Shown here in pieces: positions 1 through 7,952 of a stretch of 18,161 bases of DNA; position 1 is the first letter of the stretch; each line of letters opens with the position of its first letter. Origin of the DNA: JAGPUQ01 sp050179115 (lineage in GTDB: Bacteria; Pseudomonadota; Gammaproteobacteria; Pseudomonadales; Porticoccaceae); contig JBFXFL010000048.1 in assembly GCA_050179115.1 (NCBI GenBank), positions 1 through 18,161 on the forward strand. Reading direction: 5' to 3'. A program made the translations under genes and the position numbers. Under the pieces are notes generated by a model. That model saw nothing but the letters and a program-made list of their open reading frames with translations, was not told where the DNA came from and ran no database searches.

Positions 1-161
1 CTGAAGCCCGCGAGACTGAGTTCATGCGCCGCCGGCACCGGCCGGCCGAGGCCGGCCTTGCTGTCGCGGCCCAGGACGCGCAGCGGCGTGGCGTTCGCCG
101 CCGCCCAGCGCACAATCTCGCTGAGTTCCTCCGGGCGGTGCGGGGTGAAGACGGTGGCCAT
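1..161 (-). CDS. glcE: Glycolate oxidase FAD-binding subunit GlcE, N-terminal part (cut by window edge)
   Basis: Only the first 53 codons are inside the window. The reading frame starts with MATVFTPHRPEELSEIV at the ATG complementary to 159-161 and runs off the left edge without a stop. It continues with RVLGRDSKAGLGRPVPA, which is the usual start of the FAD-binding PCMH fold in GlcE: 'use my position' residues followed by a GxxSKxxxGRP stretch. GlcE is normally about 350 residues, so roughly 300 are missing. The start lies 11 bp after the glcD stop on the same strand, the usual glcD-glcE-glcF order. GlcE works with GlcD and the iron-sulfur subunit GlcF to oxidise glycolate to glyoxylate at the membrane. 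Identification rests on the short N-terminus plus gene order. Confidence 0.8.
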   Translation of the reverse strand, partial: MATVFTPHRPEELSEIVRWAAANATPLRVLGRDSKAGLGRPVPAAHELSLAGF

Positions 162-172
162 CGTCGAATCCG

Positions 173-1654
173 CTACAGCCGGAGCAAATGGGGAAACGGG
201 ATTTGTCCGTGATGCACATGCAGACGGCCCAGTTCGGCGCAGCGGTGCAGTTGCGGGAACACCTTGCCCGGGTTGAGCCGGCCCTCGGGATCGAACGCGC
301 ACTTCACCCGCATCTGCTGGGCGAGGTCGCCTTCATCAAACATGGTGCCCATCAGATCGCGCTTCTCGACGCCGACGCCGTGCTCGCCGGTGAGTACGCC
401 ACCCACTGCCACGCACAGGGTGAGAATTTCGGCGCCAAAGGCCTCGGCGCGCGCCAGCTCACCGGGCACATTGGCGTCATACAGGATCAGCGGGTGCAGA
501 TTGCCGTCGCCGGCATGAAACACATTGGTGACGCGCAGGCCGTATTTCTGGCTCATCTGCGCCATGCGCTGCAACACATGGGGCAACTGGTGACGGGGAA
601 TGGTGCCGTCCATGCAAAGGTAATCGGGCGACAGCCGACCGACCGCGGGAAACGCCGACTTGCGGCCGAGCCAGAACAGGAGTCGCTCCGCCTCGTTGGT
701 ACTCGCGCGCACCGAGGTAGCGCCATTGGCGCGAGCGATGGCGACCACGCGCTCCAGCAGATGATCGACTTCCGCGGCCGGACCATCCAGCTCGACGATC
801 AACAGTGCTTCGGCATCCAGCGGGTAGCCGGGGTGGCAGAACGCCTCCGTGGCCGCAACGATGAATCTGTCCATCATCTCGAGTCCCGCCGGAATGATGC
901 CGGCGGCGATGATGGCAGCGACCACGCGGCCGGCATCCTCGTTACCGGCAAAGCCGAGCAGCGCCGCGCGCGCCGTCGCCGGGCGGGGCAGGATGCGCGC
1001 CGTCACCTCGGTGATGACGCCGAGCAGCCCCTCCGACCCGGTCAGCAAACCCAGCAGGTCGTAGCCGTCCGCGTCCATGTGCTTGCCGCCCAGGCGAATG
1101 ACGGTGCCATCCAGCAGCACCATTTCCAGGCCGAGCAGATTGTTGGTGGTCATGCCGTACTTCAGGCAGTGCACGCCGCCGGAGTTCTCGGCGACATTGC
1201 CGCCGATGGTGCAGGCGATCTGGCTCGACGGGTCCGGTGCGTAGTAAAAATTGCGCGCGGCGACTGCATCGCTCAACGCCAGATTGGTGACGCCGCTCTG
1301 CGCGGTGATGCAGCGGTTGGCATAGTCGATATCGAGAATGCGGTTGAAGCGCCCGAGCCCGATCAGCACCGCATCGGCGAGCGGCAGCGCGCCGCCCGAC
1401 AGCGACGTACCGGCGCCGCGGGCGACTACCTTGACGTTGCGGCGGTGGCAGATGCCGAGCACGGCGGCGAGCTCGGCGACGTTATCGGGCAGCACCGCGA
1501 CCAGCGGCGCCTGGCGGTAGGCGGTCAGCGCATCGCAAGCGTAGGCGCGCAGCCCGGCGGCATCGGCGATCACCCGCGCCGCCGGCAGCAGCGCGCGCAA
1601 CTCGGCGAGCAGGGCATCGCGCTGGGCCAGAATGGCCGGTTCGGGGGCGGGCAT
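173..1654 (-). CDS. glcD: Glycolate oxidase, FAD-linked subunit GlcD
   Basis: This is a 493-residue protein, close to the usual ~499 of GlcD. It is the FAD subunit that oxidises glycolate (also D-lactate-like 2-hydroxy acids) to the 2-oxo acid, passing electrons on through GlcE/GlcF. Visible family marks are the PCMH FAD-binding segment VVARGAGTSLSGG near residue 80, then IGGNVAENSGGVHCLKYG, and in the C-terminal FAD-oxidase domain HAGDGNLHPL, GGVLTGEHGVG and FDPEGRLNPGKVFP. An in-frame GTG two codons upstream (1660) is an alternative start. Neither start has a clear Shine-Dalgarno sequence; I chose the ATG. The gene is followed after 11 bp by glcE and is divergent from the flavin monooxygenase at 1979. 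A long plus-strand frame over this region is its antisense shadow. Confidence 0.95.
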   Translation of the reverse strand: MPAPEPAILAQRDALLAELRALLPAARVIADAAGLRAYACDALTAYRQAPLVAVLPDNVAELAAVLGICHRRNVKVVARGAGTSLSGGALPLADAVLIGLGRFNRILDIDYANRCITAQSGVTNLALSDAVAARNFYYAPDPSSQIACTIGGNVAENSGGVHCLKYGMTTNNLLGLEMVLLDGTVIRLGGKHMDADGYDLLGLLTGSEGLLGVITEVTARILPRPATARAALLGFAGNEDAGRVVAAIIAAGIIPAGLEMMDRFIVAATEAFCHPGYPLDAEALLIVELDGPAAEVDHLLERVVAIARANGATSVRASTNEAERLLFWLGRKSAFPAVGRLSPDYLCMDGTIPRHQLPHVLQRMAQMSQKYGLRVTNVFHAGDGNLHPLILYDANVPGELARAEAFGAEILTLCVAVGGVLTGEHGVGVEKRDLMGTMFDEGDLAQQMRVKCAFDPEGRLNPGKVFPQLHRCAELGRLHVHHGQIPFPHLLRL

Positions 1655-1775
1655 CTGCACTGCGGGTCTCGCTGCGCCGTCTGCGCTGGAAAGGTCGGAA
1701 GCATAACCGGACGCGCGGCGCCGAGGCTAATGCAGTCCCGACGGCTTCCGGGAATGGCGGGCGGCGCGAAGCGCC

Positions 1776-1856
1776 CAGGGCTCAGGGCTCAGGGCTCAGG
1801 GCTCAGGGCTCAGGGCTCAGGGCTCAGGGCTCAGGGCTCAGGGCTCAGGGCTCAGG
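1776..1856. repeat. Heptanucleotide tandem array (AGGGCTC, ~11.5 copies)
   Basis: Period-7 repeat of AGGGCTC: eleven full, apparently perfect copies from 1777 to 1853 plus partial units at both ends. It lies in the 324-bp divergent spacer between glcD and the monooxygenase, about 120 bp before each gene's nearer promoter space. A 7-bp period is not a multiple of 3, so the GLRAQGS repeat seen when it is translated is an artefact. The array could vary in copy number by slippage. Whether that changes expression of either neighbour cannot be told from sequence. Confidence 0.97.
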
Positions 1857-1883
1857 AGGCGAGCTGAATGCCAGGCCCCGCGC

Positions 1884-1912
1884 TTACTGCCGGGTAGCAA
1901 AAGCAGCATAAT
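1884..1912 (+). promoter_or_regulatory. Possible weak sigma-70 promoter for the monooxygenase
   Basis: A CATAAT hexamer at 1907-1912 resembles a -10 box and lies about 67 bp before the ATG at 1979. The hexamer 17 bp upstream (TTACTG, 1884-1889) is a poor -35 match. The rest of the 1655-1978 spacer holds only the heptamer array and no other clear signal. Confidence 0.2.
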
Positions 1913-1978
1913 CCCGGCTCGCTTCCGCTTATCCACCAAACCGGGCAGCAAACCCGAAGACACCTATGGAGATCAGCC

Positions 1979-3053
1979 ATGTCCGACCAACGCATCCCCA
2001 CCCAGACCCTCGACGCCATCGTCGTCGGCGCCGGCTTTGCCGGTCTCTACATGCTGCACCGGCTGCGCCAATTGGGCTTTTCGGCGCGGGTGATCGAGGC
2101 GGGCAGCGGCGCCGGCGGCACCTGGTTCTGGAACCGTTATCCCGGCGCGCGCGTGGACGTCGAAAGCATGCAGTACTCCTATCAGTTTTCGGAGGAACTG
2201 CAACAGGAATGGCAATGGTCCGAACGCTACGCGCCCCAGGCCGAACTTCTGGCCTACATCAACCATGTGGTGGAGCGCTTCGATCTCGCGCGCGACATCC
2301 AGTTCAACACCCGGGTTGTGTCGGCCGTGTTTGACGAGGCCAGCCAACGCTGGCAGGTGACCACCGACGGCAATGATCGCTTCTCCGCCAAATTCTGCAT
2401 CATGGCGACGGGTTGCCTGTCCGCGGCCAACAAGCCCGATATCAAAGGCATGGACTCCTTCAGGGGGCCGATCTACCACACCGGCGAATGGCCTCACGAA
2501 GGCGTCGATTTCACCGGCAAGCGGGTGGGCATCATCGGCACCGGCTCGTCGGCGATTCAGGCCATTCCCGAAATCGCCAAACAGGCAGCGCATTTGACCG
2601 TATTCCAGCGCACGCCGACGTTTTCGGTGCCGGCGCGCAATGCACCGCTCGATCCGGAATACGTCAAAAGCGTCAAACAGAATTACGCCGCCTTGCGAAA
2701 GACCGCGAAACAACAATTCAANNNNNNNNNNNNNNNNNNNNNNNNNNNNNNNNNNNNNNNNNNNNNNNNNNNNNNNNNNNNNNNNNNNNNNNNNNNNNNN
2801 NNNNNNNNNNNNNNNNNNNNNGCACAAACTTTCGACCATCGAGGCCACGAAAGAAGCCGAGGACGCCTGGGTCGATCACGTCAACGAGGTCGCGGCAGGC
2901 ACGCTGGTCAACTCGTGCAGCTCCTGGTATCTCGGCGCCAATATTCCCGGCAAGCAGCGGGTGTTCATGCCCTACATCGGCGGCTTTCCGCCCTATGTCG
3001 AGAAGTGCAACGAGGTGGCCAGGAAGGGCTATGAGGGGTTCGCGCTGAAATAA
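1979..3053 (+). CDS. Baeyer-Villiger-type flavin monooxygenase (interrupted by assembly gap)
   Basis: This is an NAD(P)H/FAD-dependent enzyme of the cyclohexanone/phenylacetone monooxygenase family, which inserts one oxygen of O2 next to a carbonyl to make an ester or lactone. The first 247 residues show the FAD Rossmann motif GAGFAG (17-22), GGTWFWNRYPGARVD (46-60), a complete family fingerprint FRGPIYHTGEWP (161-172, FxGxxxHxxxWP) and the second Rossmann motif GTGSSA (187-192). The last ~76 residues follow the gap in another frame (LVNSCSSWYLGANIPGK and a PYIGGFPPYVEKC stretch), a normal family C-terminus. About 324 of the usual ~540 residues are visible, so the 100 N must stand for roughly 600-650 bp. 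GGAG at 1968-1971 is spaced 7 nt from the ATG. The substrate cannot be assigned. Confidence 0.9.
2722..2821. other. Assembly gap of 100 N
   Basis: Exactly 100 N, the standard placeholder for a gap of unknown size. The monooxygenase changes frame across it and lacks about 215 residues, so the true gap is several hundred bases. Confidence 0.98.
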
Positions 3054-3079
3054 AATGCGCACGGGGCGCGGCGCGATAC

Positions 3080-3316
3080 CTATTGCAGCGCCGGTCGGTC
3101 GGTACCCAAGACCGCTCGGCCGCCAAAACAGGTATCCGGGGTCGCCACGAAGCGGTGGTTGCTGTCCGCTTGCGCGAAGCGGTCGTTGTAGAGCCGCTAC
3201 ACCGGCGTGGTGCCGGGATAGCAGGAACCCTGGGTCGGCACCAAGGCGCCGAAGGCGATGCCCTCGTGGGCCCAGCCCGAACCCGGCTGCTTGAGCAGTT
3301 CGCACTGGTATTGCCA
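3080..3316 (-). pseudogene. Decayed tail of a DUF5648-like repeat-domain protein
   Basis: Reading the minus strand gives CELLKQPGSGWAHEGIAFG, then GSCYPGTTPV, a stop codon (TAG), then RLYNDRFAQADSNHRFVA. The run PV(Y)RLYN...DSNHR, preceded by a GW.xEGIAF segment, is the typical pattern of DUF5648-like domains found in secreted proteins, where the stop position is normally Tyr (TAC to TAG). In-frame stops also bound the fragment at 3080-3082 and just above 3313. It has no start codon or ribosome binding site. I read it as the last part of a lost gene. The family call is from memory of the motif, not a search. Confidence 0.5.
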
Positions 3317-3418
3317 TCACACTGTTCATATCTGCCTTGATCGCCGCAGCATCACCAGCAATAAAGCAACACCGCTTCTGTCATTTCTCGCTGAATCCTT
3401 CGCCGCCGCTTGCCGGGT

Positions 3419-3780
3419 TCAGTTCATGGTGAGGTAGACCTTTCCGGTCACCCACTGCTCGGAAATCTCCATCGCCACAGCGGCCACCAGGCGCAGGCAG
3501 GCTTCCTCGTTGGGGAAGAGGGTGGCTACGCGGGACGCCGTTTGATCTCGCGGTTGACGCGCTCCAGCGCATTGGTGGTGCGCAGGCGCCGCCGATGTGC
3601 CTCAGGCAGTCCAAGCCCTGTGGCAGCGCGTCATCGGCCCAGCGCGCGAGCCTGGGAGCAGTGGTTTGGTGGCCTTCACAAACCGTTCCAGCAGCCAGCG
3701 CGCTTCGGCTTCGTCAGGTGCGTTGAAGATCAAGCGGATTTCGCAGTGGGCTTCGCTGGAAAGCTCTTTCGTATCATTCG
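3419..3780 (-). pseudogene. IS256-family (Mutator-type) transposase remnant, C-terminal part, frameshifted
   Basis: Pieces of one transposase C-terminus lie in order in three frames on the minus strand. They are IRLIFNAPDEAEARWLLERF, then RRLRTTNALERVNREIKRRP, then a P-N-E-E-A-C-L-R-L segment, ending EISEQWVTGKVYLTMN and a TGA at 3419-3421. These blocks match the known end of IS256-group transposases (IFNAPD...AERLL, RTTNxLERxNxEIKRRTRVA.xFPNExxCLRL, EEWxTGKxYLxMN). At least two or three frameshifts separate them, and the N-terminal two thirds with the catalytic residues is missing. The fragment abuts the stop of the TonB receptor at 3818. No terminal inverted repeats or target duplication could be recognised. 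It cannot be active. Confidence 0.85.
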
Positions 3781-3817
3781 ACGCGCCGCCACATCGGCAC
3801 CGCCAAAGCCCAGGGCT

Positions 3818-6097
3818 TCAAAACGCGTAGCTGATTCCGGCGTAGAGCGAGCGGCCCATGCCCGGGACTGCAATCCCCCAGGGCACGCTGTTGATACCCA
3901 TGGTGGCGCCCTGGCCGACATAGGCGCCGCCGGTGGGTAGGTCGTAGTTTCTGTCGAACAGATTCTCGGCGCCGAAGTCCACCCGTACCTGGTTCCGGGA
4001 ATAACTGCCGCGCAGGTTCACCAGGCTGTAGCCCGAGGTCGCGATCTCGTTGCGCACATCGGATACCTCGTCCTTGGCGGCGACCACCACCCATTCCAGG
4101 GCGTTGTCCCAGGAACCGTATTGCTGGGTCAGGGTAAATTTGGCGTTGAGCGGCATGATGTTGTAGAGGTCGCCGTCGGTATCGCGGTTTTCGCCGCGGG
4201 TGTAGTTGACCAGGCCCTCCACACCGAAGCTGCCCAGCGCGGTCGCACCCAGCGGCAGACGGCCGGACAGATCGGCCCCATAGAGGCGGGCGGACTCGTT
4301 GACGTACTGGAGATTGACGAACTGCTCCCGGGCCGTGGCGTTGCCGGGGCCGCCGCAGAGGCTCATCATGCCCGCTCCGCTGCCCGCACAGCGCGCGGCG
4401 TCGATGTAGTCGTCGACATGGGTCAAGTAGGGCGTGACTTTCAGACCACGGGATCGATCGGCGCTGTGCCAGTCAAAGGTCATGGACAGAATGTGGGCGA
4501 TCTCGGGCTTGAGCTTGGGGTCGCCCAGGTAGCCGTTACCGTCGCCGACAAAGTTGTTCATGATGAGCGCCATGCTTGACTGCGACCAGGAGTAGCGCTC
4601 GTAGAGGTTCGGCGAACGGGTCTTCATCGCATAGCCGAATTCGAGCGTCCGGGTGGCGTCGGGCTCGTAGCGCGCCAGCGCGGTAAAGTCCAGGTTGTCG
4701 TCGTTGCGCTCGCGGTCCCGGGCGTTGAAGGCCGCGGCGGAGAGGGCGTAGCCGGCGAACATGCCGTTGTAACCCTGGACCGGACCGGCATCGCTGCGCA
4801 CATGCTCGTAACGCGCGCCGACCAGCGCCATCCATCCCGGGTTGAGGTGTGCTTCCCATTCGGCGAACAGCGCGGCGCGGTCGCGCTCGCCGTCATGGAT
4901 ATTGAAGAAGGTGTCGGGCGCCATGCCGCCGAAGGTCACCCCGGGGGGTAGTTGCGCCGGCGACGGGGGCCAGAGGTCGTCGAGGCGGTAGCGCTGATAT
5001 TCGCTGCCGAGACGCAGGACATCGGCCGCGCCGAGGTTCAGGCTGGCCTGCAGGCGGGCGCCGGTGTTGGTGCTGTCGGTCTGCATGGGCATGCCCGGCG
5101 CCACCACACCGGGTAGGGCACCATAGAAGAACTGCCGGTCCTCACCGAAATTCATGTAGTGATCGACGGTTTCGCGGTAGGCGGTCGCCTCCAGCGAACC
5201 CCAGCCGAAATCACCCAGGTAGCGCAGCAACAGGCGGCGCTCGGTATCGTCGACCATGTCCATGCGCTGGTTGGGGTAGCCCTGATGGGGGATTTCCTGG
5301 TAGCCGAATTTGGCTTCCAGCAGGTGGTTGTCGAACCGAGCGGCCAGGCCGAGCAGGTGGTTCTGCACTTCGTAGGCAGTGGAGCCGACCTCATCGAGCG
5401 GCAGCTGCCGGCCGGGGCGGCCGGTCTCGCGAAAGGTCTTGAAGTCGCCGCCGGCATCGTAGTTGTTGGCGGTGCTGAAGGCGCCGCTGTAGCTCAGGCT
5501 GAGGTTCGACGTCGCCAGCGTCATCCCGGCGTCGGTGCGAAAGCCGTCCCCGTTGCTGCGATAGCTGCTGCCGACCCGGCCCTGGAGCAGGGTGTCCTGG
5601 CCGGGTGCAGCGAACACCGGCGCGGCGGACTTCACCGCGATGGTGCCGCCGATCGAATCGCCGCCCAGGCTGACCGGCGTCACGCCGGCCCAGACCTGGA
5701 TGCTCTCGACCTGTGCCGGATCCAGGTAGGACAGCGGCGGATTCATGTGGTTCGGACAGGATGAGACCGGGCTCATGCCGTCGAGCAGGATGCGCAGGCG
5801 ATCGTCGGCCAGGCCGTGAATGGCGGGGAAGCTGGAGATGCCGCCGGCGGCGTTGAGGGTGACCCCGGGCACGTCGGTCAACAGGCTCGCGGTATCGCTG
5901 GCGGTCGTACGCCTGCGTTCCAGGATTTGGCGGTCGACCGCCGTGCCCTCAAAGGCGTCCGGAGTGGCCGCTTCGGTGACCCGGATTTCCGAGAGTTCGT
6001 GAGGTGCCTCTTCGGCACTGCCGGGAACGCCTACCAGTAGCGCCGGCAGCACACAGAGCACGGATCGAAATCCTGAAAGTGCGGAACATCGCCTCAT
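3818..6097 (-). CDS. TonB-dependent outer-membrane receptor, OprC-like (probable copper)
   Basis: This is a 759-residue outer-membrane receptor that uses TonB-ExbBD energy. It has a signal peptide (1-28, cut near GSAEEA), a TonB-box-like segment around ELSEIRVT (34-41), a plug domain with LTDVPGVTLN and GGDSIGGTIAVKS, and a beta-barrel ending ENLFDRNYDLP...SLYAGISYAF with the terminal Phe expected for BAM insertion. The plug loop holds C114-PNH-M118 (CxxxM) and the barrel holds H313-Y-M315 (HxM). In Pseudomonas OprC, a CxxxM pair and an HxM pair bind copper, so copper import is a reasoned inference. GAGG lies about 9 nt before the ATG, and the start overlaps the stop of an upstream 171-codon frame (ATGA). 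A stray copy of its last ~40 codons lies at 14490-14614. Confidence 0.93.
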   Translation of the reverse strand: MRRCSALSGFRSVLCVLPALLVGVPGSAEEAPHELSEIRVTEAATPDAFEGTAVDRQILERRRTTASDTASLLTDVPGVTLNAAGGISSFPAIHGLADDRLRILLDGMSPVSSCPNHMNPPLSYLDPAQVESIQVWAGVTPVSLGGDSIGGTIAVKSAAPVFAAPGQDTLLQGRVGSSYRSNGDGFRTDAGMTLATSNLSLSYSGAFSTANNYDAGGDFKTFRETGRPGRQLPLDEVGSTAYEVQNHLLGLAARFDNHLLEAKFGYQEIPHQGYPNQRMDMVDDTERRLLLRYLGDFGWGSLEATAYRETVDHYMNFGEDRQFFYGALPGVVAPGMPMQTDSTNTGARLQASLNLGAADVLRLGSEYQRYRLDDLWPPSPAQLPPGVTFGGMAPDTFFNIHDGERDRAALFAEWEAHLNPGWMALVGARYEHVRSDAGPVQGYNGMFAGYALSAAAFNARDRERNDDNLDFTALARYEPDATRTLEFGYAMKTRSPNLYERYSWSQSSMALIMNNFVGDGNGYLGDPKLKPEIAHILSMTFDWHSADRSRGLKVTPYLTHVDDYIDAARCAGSGAGMMSLCGGPGNATAREQFVNLQYVNESARLYGADLSGRLPLGATALGSFGVEGLVNYTRGENRDTDGDLYNIMPLNAKFTLTQQYGSWDNALEWVVVAAKDEVSDVRNEIATSGYSLVNLRGSYSRNQVRVDFGAENLFDRNYDLPTGGAYVGQGATMGINSVPWGIAVPGMGRSLYAGISYAF

Positions 6098-6609
6098 TTG
6101 CCATTACCTCGCTGCTCGACCAAGCCGTCACGCCAAAGCAGCGGGGTACACTCCGGGATAGGCTCCACGAGCGCCGACCACTGCTGCGCGGCCGGGATGC
6201 TATCGCGGTGCTTGTGGGGGGGGGAATGCGGCAAATTGTCGCAGCGCCCCTGGCCGGGCGAGGGCGCGCGGGATCTCGGTATCCGCCGCTGGAGCGCAGG
6301 CGGTCCGATGTGCGGCTCATGTTGCAAAGGATTCCCCGGAGCGGCCAGCGTCTCGCCGGGTTGCCAGCCGAACAGTTCGCGGATGCTCGCCGCCCTCGTG
6401 TGGCCCGGCGGCGCGAACTCGTAGACAGATATCGGCCTTGCGTGCGGCCCTGCAAACCACCAAGCGAAGCCAGCCATTTTGCATGGCTGCGATGGCTGTT
6501 CGGGATCCCGGAGCCGGTGCGCTCCATCCAGGCTACGATTTCCTTTGCCGCCCCGGAGCGCAGCTTGGCTGCGCGATGAACGCCAGGCCGGTCCCATGCG
6601 GTAACCCAT
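6094..6609 (-). CDS. Doubtful hypothetical ORF, 171 aa, upstream of the TonB receptor
   Basis: This minus-strand frame fills most of the 562-bp stretch between the efflux operon and the receptor gene, and its stop overlaps the receptor's ATG (ATGA). Such overlap suggests coupling, which is the main reason to list it. Against it: no recognised domain, a Pro/Arg/His-rich composition, mixed third-position bases unlike its GC3-rich neighbours, no clear ribosome binding site and no signal peptide. It contains a run of nine C (complement of 6216-6224), so one-base slippage would change the frame. It may be a decayed gene or just the receptor's leader region. No cobalamin riboswitch or Fur-like site was recognised here. 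Confidence 0.25.
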   Translation of the reverse strand: MGYRMGPAWRSSRSQAALRGGKGNRSLDGAHRLRDPEQPSQPCKMAGFAWWFAGPHARPISVYEFAPPGHTRAASIRELFGWQPGETLAAPGNPLQHEPHIGPPALQRRIPRSRAPSPGQGRCDNLPHSPPHKHRDSIPAAQQWSALVEPIPECTPLLWRDGLVEQRGNGK

Positions 6610-6610
6610 C

Positions 6611-6626
6611 GCCCGGCAAGCCGGGC
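6611..6626 (-). terminator. Hairpin after the efflux operon, possible weak terminator
   Basis: GCCCGG-CAAG-CCGGGC is a perfect 6-bp stem with a 4-base loop, 34 bp past the stop of the outer-membrane channel gene in the direction of transcription. There is no T-tract, so it is at best a weak terminator or RNA 3'-end stabiliser. Confidence 0.3.
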
Positions 6627-6659
6627 TCCTGCGCAGCGCCGTCAGGCCGCGGCCGGATT

Positions 6660-7952
6660 TCAGTGGCCGTGCAGGTGCCCGTCCGCCGCGCCTTCTTCCT
6701 CATGGTGGTACGCCCACAGCTCGTGGGCGTCGACCCGTACCCGGCCGACGGCACGGTGGGCGGCGATACGGGCGGCGATTTCCGCGCGCCGGGCGGCATG
6801 GGCGGTGCGCTCGGCGGCCAGCAGGGTGAACAGATCGGTCTCGCCCAGTTGGTAGCCGCGCCGGGCGCGCGCGGCGTGGGTGTCGGAGGCCTCGGCGGCG
6901 CGCCGCGCCGCCTGCCAGGCGGCCAGGCTGCCCTGCATGCGGGCGGTGACGGCGCGGGCGCCGGCCAAGACCTGCCGGCGCACGGCATCGAGTTCGGCGC
7001 CGGCGCGGCCGGCCTCGGCGGCCAGGGCGCGCGCCTCGGCCGCCCGGTAGCGGCCGCCGAGCGGCAGGTTCAGGGTCAGGCCGACGGCGGTCTCGTCGCC
7101 GCCGCGTTCGGACAGGGTGCGGATGCCGAGCGCCGGGTCGGGCAGGCGGTCGCGGCCGGCGCGGTCGGCGCGCGTCAGCGCCTGCCGATAGCGGCCATCG
7201 GCGATGACGATCTCGTGGCTGCGGGCGACGATCTGCCCGGCCAGCGTCGCGGCGTCGGTCGCCGGAGGTTCGGGATCGGATATGGATGGCGGCGCGGCCG
7301 GCAGCGACAGGCCGGGGTAGCGGGCGCCGAGCGCGGCGCGGCGCTCGGCGGCGGCCGTGCGCGCCTCGGCCAGGGCTGCCTCAGCACCGGCCAGCGTCGA
7401 GTCGGCCAGGTCGAGGTCGATGCCGGCGGCGTCGCCGCGCGTCAGGCGCTTCTCGACCGCCGCGCGCTCCTCGGCCAGGCGGTCGCGGGCGGTTGCGGCC
7501 GCCGCCACGGCACTGGCCGCATCCAGCCAGCCGAACCAGCCGTCGAGCAGTTCGAGCGCCGCGCCGTGGAAGGCGTCGGCAATGCCGAGCTCGGCCACTT
7601 CGTTGCCGAGCACGCCCAGCTCGCGGTCCAGCGCCGCCTTGCCGGGCAGGCGCAGGCGCCGGCTGATGCCAGCCTCCCACTCGTTGTAGTCGCCCTCGCG
7701 GCGCACGTCGCGGCGCTGGCCGACGGCGTCGAGCTCGAACTCGTAGGGCCCCGCGTCGAGCGCCTCGCCGCGCGCCCGGGCCGCCTCGCGCGCCGCCAGC
7801 GCCGCCTGCACCGCGGGCGTTTCGGCCAGCACCTGGTGGGCGGTGTCAGGGTCCGGCAGCGGCGCCACCGGTTCGGCGGCGCGTGCATTGGTTCCACCGA
7901 CGGCCAGCGCCACAGCCAGTACCAGCAGCGGTGTCATGTGCGTTTGCCTCAT
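6660..7952 (-). CDS. czcC: Outer-membrane efflux channel of the RND system (CzcC/OEP family) with His-rich tail
   Basis: This is a 430-residue outer-membrane factor of the TolC/CzcC type, forming the exit duct of the tripartite pump. A signal peptide (about residues 1-25, MTPLLVLAVALAVGG...ARAAEP) is followed by alternating long Ala/Arg/Glu-rich helices and short strand segments (YEFELDAVGQ; ETAVGLTLNLPLGGRYRAAE), the duplicated OEP layout. The last ~17 residues contain HHEEE and HLHGH, a likely metal-binding tail. The ATG at 7950-7952 overlaps the stop of the DUF3240-like gene (ATGA) and has GGAG 7 nt upstream. A second ATG at 7935-7937 (MTPLL) is possible. It is the last gene of the operon, in a BAxC order. 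Confidence 0.92.
   Translation of the reverse strand: MRQTHMTPLLVLAVALAVGGTNARAAEPVAPLPDPDTAHQVLAETPAVQAALAAREAARARGEALDAGPYEFELDAVGQRRDVRREGDYNEWEAGISRRLRLPGKAALDRELGVLGNEVAELGIADAFHGAALELLDGWFGWLDAASAVAAAATARDRLAEERAAVEKRLTRGDAAGIDLDLADSTLAGAEAALAEARTAAAERRAALGARYPGLSLPAAPPSISDPEPPATDAATLAGQIVARSHEIVIADGRYRQALTRADRAGRDRLPDPALGIRTLSERGGDETAVGLTLNLPLGGRYRAAEARALAAEAGRAGAELDAVRRQVLAGARAVTARMQGSLAAWQAARRAAEASDTHAARARRGYQLGETDLFTLLAAERTAHAARRAEIAARIAAHRAVGRVRVDAHELWAYHHEEEGAADGHLHGH

Noticed and set aside
1776..1856. CRISPR-like repeat region
   Set aside because: The 7-bp units are directly contiguous with no spacers; it is a simple tandem array.
188..1867. 559-codon plus-strand ORF across glcD and the heptamer array
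   Set aside because: Antisense shadow of glcD; its end is made of the translated tandem repeat.
6098..6240. Cobalamin or other riboswitch upstream of the TonB receptor
   Set aside because: Searched by eye for the B12-box and related conserved blocks on the minus strand and found none.
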